A DNA stretch of 7,839 nucleotides from Elusimicrobiota bacterium (GTDB taxonomy: Bacteria; Elusimicrobiota; Elusimicrobia; Elusimicrobiales; UBA9959): assembly GCA_030637365.1 (NCBI GenBank), contig DAOWGR010000051.1:1-7839 (forward strand). The letters run 5' to 3'. The notes under the pieces were generated by a model. It had not been told where the DNA came from, ran no database searches, and saw only the letters and a program-made list of their open reading frames with translations. Position numbers and translations under genes: made by a program. Shown here piece by piece: positions 1-6,402 of the stretch. The number at the start of each line of letters is the position of its first letter. The stretch's first letter is position 1.

Positions 1-88
1 AACATGCAACAGTGATGCAGCGATACAGTTTAACAAAGCTACAGCAACAAAACTTCAGCGCGGCAGTACTCCGTTTGATAATTATAAT

Positions 89-128
89 AAAAAACCGAGG
101 GTAATATTTAATCACCCTCGGTTTTTTT
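89..128. terminator. Bidirectional intrinsic terminator downstream of gdhA
   Basis: An 8-bp perfect stem (CCGAGGGT at 95-102 pairing with ACCCTCGG at 114-121) encloses an 11-nt loop. It is flanked by six A on the left (89-94) and seven T on the right (122-128). Read on the minus strand, it lies about 20 nt after the gdhA stop codon and is followed by a U run, so it should end the gdhA transcript. Read on the plus strand, it is equally well formed and could end a transcript entering from the left edge. Confidence 0.9.
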
Positions 129-146
129 ATTAATTCTTTTAACGGA

Positions 147-1532
147 TTATACTACTCCTTGAGCCATCATGGCGTCGGCAACTTTTAAGAAGCCGGTTAT
201 GTTCGCGCCTATAATATAATTTCCTTCTTTATTATATTCTTTGGATGTTTCAAGGGCATCTTTATGAATGGTTTTCATGATGCGTTGGAGATGGCCGTCA
301 ACTTCTTCTCTGCTCCAGCTCATGCGGATGGCGTTTTGGGACATTTCAAGTCCCGATACCGCTACTCCGCCGGCGTTCGCCGCTTTTCCGGGGCCGTACA
401 GAATTTTATTTTCAATAAAGACATCAATGGCTTCGGCGGTTGAAGGCATATTCGCTCCTTCCGATACGCAGAAACAGCCGTTTTTAATCAGCGCTTTCGC
501 GTCATCGCCGTTAAGCTCGTTTTGAGTGGCGCAAGGAAGAGCCACATCCACTTTAACATTCCATACTCCGGTGCCTTCAAAATATTTCGCTTTAGGGAAT
601 TTTGTGACATATTCTTTGATTCTTCCTCTGCGAACATTTTTAAGATCCATCACATACGCCCATTTTTCTTCATTGATGCCGTCTTCATCCACGATATAAC
701 CGCTGGAATCGGTGAGAGTTATGACTTTTCCGCCAAGTTGATTTACTTTCTGCAAGGCGTATTGAGCGACATTTCCGGAACCTGAAATGGCGACTCTTTT
801 TCCTTTAAAGCTGTCGTTTCTGGTTTTCAGCATTTCATCGGCGAAATACACGCAGCCGTAACCGGTTGCTTCCGGGCGAATCAAACTTCCTCCCCATGTT
901 AAGCCTTTTCCGGTGAGAACGCTGTCAAAGGAGCCTTTAAGTTTTTTGTATTGTCCGAACATAAAACCTATTTCGCGTCCGCCCACGCCTATATCGCCGG
1001 CCGGAATATCCGTATTGGGGCCGATATGCCGATATAGTTCTCCCATGAAAGCCTGGCAGAATCTCATTACTTCATTATCGGATTTTCCTTTCGGGTCAAA
1101 ATCCGAACCGCCTTTTCCTCCGCCCATTGGCAGGGTTGTGAGGGCGTTTTTAAATATTTGTTCAAAGCCCAAAAATTTGAGTATGCCGAGATTTACGCTC
1201 GGATGAAATCTTAAGCCGCCTTTATACGGTCCTATGGCGCTGTTAAATTCCACTCTGAATCCTTTATTTACTTGGACATTGCCTTTATCGTCTGTCCACG
1301 GAACGCGCAACATGGTTATTCTTTCAGGCTCGGTTATTCTTTCCAGCAGTCCGGCTTTTACAAACTCGGGATGTCTTTCCATAACGGGAGCCAAAGACAA
1401 GAGAACTTCTTCCGCGGCTTGATGAAATTCATTTTCGCCTTGATTTTTAGCTCTCAGGCGATCCATGACTTTTGAAATATATTCAGTTACTTGCGGATTT
1501 GTTTTTTCCGCCACGCCACTTAAATTTGACAT
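147..1532 (-). CDS. gdhA: NADP-type glutamate dehydrogenase, hexameric class I
   Basis: This gene encodes a cytoplasmic enzyme that interconverts 2-oxoglutarate plus ammonium plus NADPH with glutamate. The 461-residue product is close to the roughly 450 usual for the small hexameric family. The N-terminal substrate domain has PYKGGLRFHPS (102-112), PMGGGKGGSDFDPKGKS with the catalytic-loop lysine K140 (135-151), and PAGDIGVGGREIGFM (177-191). The Rossmann domain has GSGNVA (251-256) followed by ITLTDSSG (271-278), which resembles the NADP-dependent enzymes. Cofactor choice is inferred from similarity. An in-frame GTG at 1628 would add 32 residues, but it overlaps the predicted promoter -10 element and is not conserved-looking. 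The ATG at 1532 has AAGGAGG 8 nt upstream and is preferred. The gene is divergent from the stn-like operon and is followed by a terminator. No key residue appears to be missing. Confidence 0.96.
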   Translation of the reverse strand: MSNLSGVAEKTNPQVTEYISKVMDRLRAKNQGENEFHQAAEEVLLSLAPVMERHPEFVKAGLLERITEPERITMLRVPWTDDKGNVQVNKGFRVEFNSAIGPYKGGLRFHPSVNLGILKFLGFEQIFKNALTTLPMGGGKGGSDFDPKGKSDNEVMRFCQAFMGELYRHIGPNTDIPAGDIGVGGREIGFMFGQYKKLKGSFDSVLTGKGLTWGGSLIRPEATGYGCVYFADEMLKTRNDSFKGKRVAISGSGNVAQYALQKVNQLGGKVITLTDSSGYIVDEDGINEEKWAYVMDLKNVRRGRIKEYVTKFPKAKYFEGTGVWNVKVDVALPCATQNELNGDDAKALIKNGCFCVSEGANMPSTAEAIDVFIENKILYGPGKAANAGGVAVSGLEMSQNAIRMSWSREEVDGHLQRIMKTIHKDALETSKEYNKEGNYIIGANITGFLKVADAMMAQGVV

Positions 1533-1540
1533 AATACTCT

Positions 1541-1547
1541 CCTCCTT
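1541..1547 (-). promoter_or_regulatory. Shine-Dalgarno sequence that fixes the gdhA start
   Basis: On the minus strand the bases read AAGGAGG, followed by an 8-nt spacer and the ATG at 1532-1530. It is a near-perfect anti-16S match and favours this start over the in-frame GTG 96 nt upstream. No comparably strong SD precedes the other start codons in the window. Confidence 0.9.
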
Positions 1548-1618
1548 AAGATTAACCATCCCTTTGCTTGCGGACAGGTTTTCGCCAATTTGTTTTAATG
1601 ATTGGTCACTATGAAAAT

Positions 1619-1647
1619 ATGCTAACACTTTGATTTTTCTTTGTCAA
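1619..1647 (-). promoter_or_regulatory. Predicted sigma70 promoter of gdhA
   Basis: The minus strand shows a perfect -35 box TTGACA (1647-1642), a 17-nt spacer, and a -10 box TAGCAT (1624-1619) preceded by TGT, an extended -10 motif. The likely start of transcription is A at about 1612, giving a leader of about 80 nt before the ATG at 1532. The assignment rests on motif match only. Confidence 0.72.
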
Positions 1648-1797
1648 TATAATCGTTGCCGACGGGAAAGTTTAAAACATGGGCCGGGTTTTTTATTATT
1701 TTGTTTATAAAAAACGAGGACGGTTGAATCCGATAAGTTTTAATTATAATCGTTATTAGCCGCGCTGTATCTCTGTTGTGCCACCGGGCTGTTTTTA

Positions 1798-1827
1798 TTG
1801 ACAAAGTTAATTACTTTATGTTACAAA
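1798..1827 (+). promoter_or_regulatory. Predicted sigma70 promoter of the stn-like operon
   Basis: A perfect -35 box TTGACA (1798-1803) is followed after 18 nt by TACAAA (1822-1827). The latter is preceded by TGT, giving an extended -10. Transcription would start near 1833-1835, about 36 nt before the ATG at 1871. That placement argues against the TTG at 1838 as the start codon. The assignment rests on motif match only. Confidence 0.62.
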
Positions 1828-1870
1828 TAAAAGTGATTTGCAATTAAAATTTAAAATTATCGGAAAAACT

Positions 1871-2359
1871 ATGAAAATTGACCTTTCTAAAACAAAAGAA
1901 ATACTTGAGCGGTATAAAGGGAAAAAGGGCGCCCTTATTCCTTTATTACAGAATGTTCAAGCGACTTACGGATATGTTCCCGGCGAAGCTGTTGATATCA
2001 TTGCCAAAGAATTATCCATTTATCCAGTAACAATTTACGGGGTTTTAACTTTTTATACGCAATTCTGTCTTACTCCCCGCGGTAAGCATATTATCAAGGT
2101 TTGTCAGGGAACAGCCTGCCATGTAATGGGTGGAAAAGATATTCTTGATTATCTGTCGGAAGAATTGGGAATCAAGGATGGCGAGACCACTAAAGACGGC
2201 GTATTTTCTTTGGAGCGGGCGGCATGCTTGGGTTGTTGCGGAATGGCGCCTGTCATTACGATTGATGATGAATTTCACGGCTGGCTTACCATAACCAAGA
2301 TTGGCGAGGTTCTGAATAGATATAAGAGACAAGCCCTTGAAGCGGGAGAAGCGAAATGA
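1871..2359 (+). CDS. stnA: NuoE/HydC-like [2Fe-2S] subunit of an Stn-type transhydrogenase
   Basis: This is a 162-residue thioredoxin-like [2Fe-2S] protein of the NuoE/HydC family, of typical length. It has an N-terminal helical part (about 1-65) followed by the ferredoxin fold. All four ligands are visible: C78 and C83 in CQGTAC, and C119 and C123 in CLGCC. In bifurcating complexes this subunit docks on the NuoF-like subunit and relays electrons. The frame is open upstream to a TTG at 1838, but the ATG at 1871 is preferred. It gives the usual family N-terminus (MKIDLSKTKEIL) and leaves room for a 5' leader; a weak GGA lies about 6 nt before it. Its stop overlaps the next start as ATGA, which implies translational coupling. 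The family assignment is firm. The stnA name depends on the operon context, since the protein alone could equally be nuoE or hydC. Confidence 0.92.
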   Translation: MKIDLSKTKEILERYKGKKGALIPLLQNVQATYGYVPGEAVDIIAKELSIYPVTIYGVLTFYTQFCLTPRGKHIIKVCQGTACHVMGGKDILDYLSEELGIKDGETTKDGVFSLERAACLGCCGMAPVITIDDEFHGWLTITKIGEVLNRYKRQALEAGEAK

Positions 2360-4116
2360 GCGATAAAATTACAAAGATACTTATTTGTATGGGTACAAGC
2401 GGAATTTCAGCGGGAGCCGAGAAGGTGGCTGAAAATTTCAAAAAGGAAATTTCCGGCCGCAAATTATCGGATAAATTTGAAGTTGTAAGGGTCGGAGACA
2501 GAGGGCTTTTCAGAGATGTTTTGGTTGACTTTGTTTCTGATTCCGGCAGAATTACATATGAATATGTGAAACCCGAGAATGTCGCCAAGATAGCTGAAAG
2601 TCATTTGGCCAAAGGCGAGCCGTTTAAAGATTTGTTGGCGGGGGAAGATTATAAAAAGTTTTTTGAAGGGCAGACGAGGATAGTTCTTTCAAATTGCGGA
2701 GAAATTGACCCGGAGAATATTGAAGATTATATCAATGCCGGCGGATACGCTTCATTGGATAAAATTTTTGCCGCCACTCCCAAGGAAATTATAAAAGAAG
2801 TTAAAGACTCAGGTCTGAAAGGCAGAGGCGGAGCGGGATTTCTTACGGGCTTAAAATGGGAATTTTGTCATAATGCAAGCGGAGGCGAGAAGTACATGGT
2901 TTGTAATGCCGATGAAGGCGATCCCGGCGCGTTTATGGACCGCAGTGTTTTGGAGGGAGACCCTCATTCCGTTATAGAAGGAATGATTATAGCGGGTTAT
3001 GCCATCGGCGCTGAAAATGGCTATATTTATTGCAGGGCTGAATATCCTCTGGCCATCAAGCGTTTAAATACGGCAATGGCTCAGGCAAGAGAAAAAGGAT
3101 TTCTCGGCAAGAATATATCGGGTTCAAAATTTTCTTTTGATATAACCATAAAGGAAGGAGCGGGAGCTTTTGTATGCGGTGAGGAAACAGCTTTATTGGC
3201 TTCCATTGAAGGGCGCAGAGGAATGCCTGTTCCCCGTCCGCCATTTCCGGCTCAAAAAGGTTTATGGGGCAAACCAACGACAATAAATAATGTTGAAACC
3301 TTAGCCAATTTAAGCCAGATTATTGTAAAAGGCGCCGCATGGTATTCAGCTATCGGATGCGAGGGTAGCGCCGGCACAAAAGTTTTTGCCTTGGCCGGAA
3401 AAATAAAAAATACCGGTCTTGTGGAAGTTCCCATGGGCACCACTATTCGTGAGCTTTTATTTGGTCCCGGCGGGGGAATGTTGAACAGAATGTTGAAGTT
3501 TAAGGGAGTTCAATTGGGCGGACCTTCCGGCGGATGTTTGCCCGAAAGTCTTTTGGATACGCCCATAGATTATGATTCCATAACAAAAACAGGAGCTATT
3601 ATGGGTTCCGGCGGCATGGTGGTTATGGACGCGCGCACTTGCATGGTTGATGTGGCGAAATTTTTTATAAATTTCACCGTAGCCGAATCATGCGGAAAAT
3701 GTGTTCCCTGCAGAGTGGGTTTAAAGAGAATGCTGGAAGTAATGGAAAGCATTACCGAAGGCAAAGGAAAAGAAGAAGACCTTGATTTTTTGCGTGAGCT
3801 TGGTTCTTCAATAAAGGATACCGCTCTTTGCGGTTTGGGCAATACGGCGCCCAATCCCGTATTAACAACCATAAGATATTTCTTGGATGAATATCTTTCT
3901 CATATAAATGAGAAAAAATGTCCTGCCGTTGTCTGCACCGACCTCATAAAATTTGAGGTTGTAAACGATAAATGCGTTAAATGCGGCAAGTGTTTTAAGG
4001 CCTGCCCCGTCGACGCTATCGAATGGAAGAAAAAGGAGTTTGCCAAAATTGACAAAGACAAATGCACAAAATGTAAATCCTGCATAAATGTCTGCGACTT
4101 TATGGCGATAAGATAA
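2356..4116 (+). CDS. stnB: NuoF/HydB-like FMN and Fe-S flavoprotein of an Stn-type transhydrogenase
   Basis: This 586-residue soluble flavoprotein is expected to bind FMN and NAD(H). Domains in order: a thioredoxin-like N-domain (about 1-95); the FMN/NAD core with GRGGAGF (156-162), CNADEGDPG (183-191), GEETAL (275-280) and GKPTTINNVET (305-315); an SLBB region (about 340-390); a NuoF-type [4Fe-4S] site ESCGKCVPC with C446, C449 and C452 plus C492; and a C-terminal two-cluster ferredoxin (C540, C543, C546, C550 and C570, C573, C576, C580). The C-terminal ferredoxin marks it as the HydB type rather than plain complex I NuoF. The N-domain keeps only C11 in CMGTSGISAG, and the expected later Cys pair is absent, so its [2Fe-2S] cluster is probably lost. 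GGAG lies 7 nt before the ATG, which overlaps the previous stop. There is no frameshift or truncation. Confidence 0.93.
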   Translation: MSDKITKILICMGTSGISAGAEKVAENFKKEISGRKLSDKFEVVRVGDRGLFRDVLVDFVSDSGRITYEYVKPENVAKIAESHLAKGEPFKDLLAGEDYKKFFEGQTRIVLSNCGEIDPENIEDYINAGGYASLDKIFAATPKEIIKEVKDSGLKGRGGAGFLTGLKWEFCHNASGGEKYMVCNADEGDPGAFMDRSVLEGDPHSVIEGMIIAGYAIGAENGYIYCRAEYPLAIKRLNTAMAQAREKGFLGKNISGSKFSFDITIKEGAGAFVCGEETALLASIEGRRGMPVPRPPFPAQKGLWGKPTTINNVETLANLSQIIVKGAAWYSAIGCEGSAGTKVFALAGKIKNTGLVEVPMGTTIRELLFGPGGGMLNRMLKFKGVQLGGPSGGCLPESLLDTPIDYDSITKTGAIMGSGGMVVMDARTCMVDVAKFFINFTVAESCGKCVPCRVGLKRMLEVMESITEGKGKEEDLDFLRELGSSIKDTALCGLGNTAPNPVLTTIRYFLDEYLSHINEKKCPAVVCTDLIKFEVVNDKCVKCGKCFKACPVDAIEWKKKEFAKIDKDKCTKCKSCINVCDFMAIR

Positions 4117-4118
4117 CC

Positions 4119-6209
4119 ATGAAAATAACTATTGACAATAAAGAAATAGAAGCCAAAGAGGGACAAACTATTCTTGAAGCGGCAACCGCGGCCGGGGTTT
4201 ATATTCCCAATTTATGTTATCATCCCGACCTTCCTCCCATAGGTTCGTGTCGGCTTTGCATTGTTAAAGTTGACGGCATGAGAGGTTATCCGACTTCATG
4301 CACCGTTACCGTAAAAGACGGCATGGTGGTTCATAGCGATATCGCGGAAGTTCAGGATCTTAGAAAAAACACCATGTGGCTTATTTTGAGCGAATATCCG
4401 AAAGAATCCATAGATAAATCAAGCCAGCTTGCCAAAGTTGCCGAGTGGATAGGCGCGAAAGATTTATTGCCCGGTTATGTGCGTGAATCAAGAGAGCTTC
4501 CGATTGTTACAAATGAAGCTCTGTTTGACAGGGATTTTAATAAATGTATTTTATGCGGCCGCTGCGTGAGAATCTGCCAGGATGTGAGAAAGACCGGAGT
4601 TGTAGGACTTGTTGGTCGCGGCATCGGCACAACTGTCGATACCGGATATCATGGTCAAGCTTTGGACGAATCGGGCTGTAAATTTTGCAGGGCTTGTGTT
4701 GAGGTATGTCCTTCGGGAGCTTTAACCGATAAAAAGAAATTTGAAGAGAAAGATAAAGAGGCTACGCTTATTCCGTGTAAAGAAGCCTGCCCGGGTCATA
4801 TAAATATTCCTTTATATATAAGATTGACCGCGGAGAAAAGATATCAGGAAGCTGTGGAGGTTATAAGAGAGAAGGCTCCTTTTCCTTATACTCTAGGTTG
4901 TATATGTGATCATCCTTGTGAAACCGCTTGTTTCAGGGGCGATGTTAATGAGCCGATATCAATAAGAGCGGTTAAAAGATTTGTAGCTGAAAAAGATAAT
5001 GGCGCTTGGCGTAAAAAAATTAAAATATTGCCCAAGACCGGAAAGAAAGTGGCTGTCGTCGGAGCGGGACCTGCCGGCCTTACCGCCGCGTGGTTTTTAA
5101 ATAAAAACGGCCATTCCGTGACGGTTTTTGAAATGTATAAAGAACCGGGCGGAATGATGAGAACCGGAATTCCGAGATATCGTCTTCCCGCCGACATACT
5201 GGACAGGGAAATTAAAGATATTGAAGATTTTGGCGTTAAAATAAAAACCAATACCCGAATAGAATCGGTTGATAATCTTTTTGATGAAGATTTTGAAGCC
5301 GTATTCTTGGGAGTTGGCGCGCCGAAAGGAATGACAATGAGGCTGCCGGGCGAAGATGACCCTAAAGTTCTTGACGGCATATCAATGCTTAGGGGTGTAA
5401 ATTTCAAACAAAACCCCGATATTAAAGGACATGTCGGAGTAGTTGGCGGCGGTAATGTCGCTATGGATGTGGCGAGAACTTCTTTAAGATTGGAAGGAGT
5501 GAAAAAAGTTACGGTAATTTACAGGAGAACCCGTGAAGAAATGCCGGCTAATCCAGAAGAAATTGAAGAAGCTTTGGAAGAAGGTGTTGAAATTAATTTT
5601 CTTGTGGCGCCCAAGAAGATAGTTTCCAATGGCGATAAGCTGAATATGGAATGTATTAAAATGAAACTTGGCGAACCGGACGCGAGCGGACGGAGAAGAC
5701 CGGTTCCCATAGAGGGAAGCGATTTTGTTCTTGAAGTGGACAGATTGGTATCCGCCATAGGCCAAAAAAATATGATTTGCGAAGGGTTTGGCATTGAGCT
5801 GAATAAATGGGGAGATATTTCCGTTGATGAAGAAAGCATGAATACCTCAAGAAAAGGAGTGTTTTCCGGCGGAGATGTCGTAACGGGTCCGGCTTCGGTA
5901 ATCAAGGCTGTAAGCGCGGGAAGAAAGGCTGCCGTTTCAATGGATAAATATCTTGGCGGAAAGGGCGATATCGCTCAAAATTTGGCGGTGGTTGAGGAAG
6001 AGGATGTTTGTATCGGCAGAGATGAAAATTTTGCCGATAGAAAAAGAGAACATCCCGCATTGCTTAATGCCAAAGAAAGGACTAAAGATTTTTCACAGGT
6101 GGAGTTCTGCTTTGAAGAAAAAGCGGTGGTAAGCGAAGCCGAACGCTGCTTAAAATGTCAATTGCGTTTGGGTATCGGCAAAGCCCCGTTTCCTCCGGAA
6201 AAACATTGA
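4119..6209 (+). CDS. stnC: NuoG-like ferredoxin fused to GltD/NfnB-like FAD-NADPH module (StnC-like)
   Basis: This 696-residue fusion should bind FAD and NADP(H) and pass electrons to the other two subunits. Domains in order: a [2Fe-2S] ferredoxin (C33, C44, C47, C61); a NuoG-like linker whose His-Cys3 site is replaced (Y93, S97 and no Cys); a two-cluster ferredoxin (C143, C146, C149, C153 and C187, C190, C193, C197); a GltD-type N-terminal Fe-S domain (C220, C224, C261, C263, C267, C271); an FAD Rossmann fold GAGPAG (315-320); an NADPH fold GGGNVA (443-448) with YRRTREEM (468-475); and the second FAD motif GVFSGGD (580-586). A late CLKC (677-680) lies near the C-terminus. Glutamate synthase small subunit is a likely but misleading automatic label, because no large subunit is here and the partners are NuoE/NuoF-like. 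It starts 2 nt after the previous stop with no clear SD, so it is probably translationally coupled. No H-cluster or molybdopterin domain is present. Confidence 0.92.
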   Translation: MKITIDNKEIEAKEGQTILEAATAAGVYIPNLCYHPDLPPIGSCRLCIVKVDGMRGYPTSCTVTVKDGMVVHSDIAEVQDLRKNTMWLILSEYPKESIDKSSQLAKVAEWIGAKDLLPGYVRESRELPIVTNEALFDRDFNKCILCGRCVRICQDVRKTGVVGLVGRGIGTTVDTGYHGQALDESGCKFCRACVEVCPSGALTDKKKFEEKDKEATLIPCKEACPGHINIPLYIRLTAEKRYQEAVEVIREKAPFPYTLGCICDHPCETACFRGDVNEPISIRAVKRFVAEKDNGAWRKKIKILPKTGKKVAVVGAGPAGLTAAWFLNKNGHSVTVFEMYKEPGGMMRTGIPRYRLPADILDREIKDIEDFGVKIKTNTRIESVDNLFDEDFEAVFLGVGAPKGMTMRLPGEDDPKVLDGISMLRGVNFKQNPDIKGHVGVVGGGNVAMDVARTSLRLEGVKKVTVIYRRTREEMPANPEEIEEALEEGVEINFLVAPKKIVSNGDKLNMECIKMKLGEPDASGRRRPVPIEGSDFVLEVDRLVSAIGQKNMICEGFGIELNKWGDISVDEESMNTSRKGVFSGGDVVTGPASVIKAVSAGRKAAVSMDKYLGGKGDIAQNLAVVEEEDVCIGRDENFADRKREHPALLNAKERTKDFSQVEFCFEEKAVVSEAERCLKCQLRLGIGKAPFPPEKH

Positions 6210-6242
6210 CATTGTTTCAAGTATAGCGCGTGATCCTATGCG

Positions 6243-6302
6243 TTTGCCCAAGGCGATAAACCGATTCGGGCAAAGTGGCGCCGACACAGCCTTGTGCGCG
6301 GC
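6243..6302. repeat. Nested inverted repeats, possible structured RNA or DNA element
   Basis: TTTGCCC (6243-6249) pairs with GGGCAAA (6268-6274) around an 18-nt loop that holds most of the inner palindrome CCGATTCGG (6261-6269). A second imperfect stem follows: GCCG (6280-6283) with CGGC (6299-6302), and inside it CACA (6285-6288) with TGTG (6293-6296) capped by a GCCT loop. It could be a 3' UTR structure, a REP-like element or a small RNA. It does not match the conserved core of a riboswitch class I know. Confidence 0.5.
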
Positions 6303-6329
6303 CAATAAATCAAAATTGAAGAATTTAGG

Positions 6330-6335
6330 TATAAT
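6330..6335 (+). promoter_or_regulatory. Possible -10 box for the protease gene
   Basis: TATAAT is a perfect -10 hexamer 67 nt before the protease ATG, but no good -35 box is found at the usual spacing (6306-6312 reads AT-rich, not TTGACA-like). If used, transcription would start around 6342, exactly at the left arm of the hairpin. A second TATAAT at 6374-6379 also lacks a -35 box. Confidence 0.35.
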
Positions 6336-6341
6336 CTATTG

Positions 6342-6369
6342 GGGCTTACCGGTTTTTTTTAGTAAGCCC
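6342..6369. repeat. Perfect 8-bp hairpin with a T8-containing loop
   Basis: GGGCTTAC (6342-6349) pairs with GTAAGCCC (6362-6369) around a 12-nt loop with eight consecutive T (6353-6360). The T run is inside the loop rather than after the stem, so this is not a canonical intrinsic terminator on either strand. It lies in the leader of the protease gene, or at the end of the stn-like transcript. Confidence 0.65.
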
Positions 6370-6402
6370 TAATTATAATTTAGGTCAGAGAATTAATTGA
6401 TA

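Larger units (their letters stand above)
1533..1870. other. Divergent intergenic region between gdhA and the stn-like operon
   Basis: This 338-nt AT-rich gap lies between the two divergent start codons. It holds one promoter facing each way, annotated separately. It also has a 10-nt direct repeat TATAATCGTT at 1648-1657 and 1745-1754, lying between the two -35 boxes. A second possible plus-strand promoter pairs TTGAAT (1724-1729) with TATAAT (1745-1750), but its 15-nt spacer is short. No convincing coding sequence, RNA gene or known riboswitch was seen. Confidence 0.7.
6210..6402. other. Intergenic region rich in inverted repeats, stn operon to protease
   Basis: This 193-nt gap has two parts. 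The left part (about 6221-6303) is GC-rich with nested inverted repeats. The right part is AT-rich with a TATAAT (6330-6335), a hairpin (6342-6369), and a smaller CCTAA/TTAGG inverted repeat (6368-6372 and 6380-6384) that shares bases with the hairpin's right arm. No canonical hairpin-plus-U-tract terminator for the upstream operon is visible. A 44-codon ORF at 6238-6372 is not supported. Confidence 0.6.

Noticed and set aside
1..88. 3' end of a gene entering from the left edge
   Set aside because: One plus frame stops at 13, another only at 102-104 inside the terminator stem, and the third at 131-133 past it. None shows a recognisable protein end, so no call is made.
1533..1628. N-terminal extension of gdhA from a GTG at 1628
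   Set aside because: It has no SD and overlaps the predicted -10 element, while the ATG at 1532 has a strong AAGGAGG at ideal spacing. The extra 32 residues do not look like a GDH N-terminus.
1622..1804. 60-codon ORF on the minus strand upstream of gdhA
   Set aside because: It spans the gdhA promoter, has no recognisable domain or SD, and is best seen as chance.
1838..1870. TTG start adding 11 residues to the NuoE-like protein
   Set aside because: It is a rare start codon without SD and lies almost at the predicted transcription start. The ATG at 1871 gives the usual family N-terminus.
1871..6209. Complex I, glutamate synthase or a bifurcating [FeFe] hydrogenase
   Set aside because: There are no membrane subunits, no GltB large subunit and no H-cluster protein. 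The fusion subunit with FAD/NADPH folds fits an Stn-type transhydrogenase better.
6221..6303. c-di-GMP-I (GEMM) riboswitch, suggested by GGGCAAAG and ACACAGCC
   Set aside because: The GACGCAAAGCC-type core and the second helix with its tetraloop receptor are missing, and the downstream sequence is AT-rich and unstructured in the needed place.
6238..6372. 44-codon plus-strand ORF between stnC and the protease
   Set aside because: No SD, no recognisable motif, and its 3' part coincides with the TATAAT and hairpin. The inverted repeats explain the region better than coding does.
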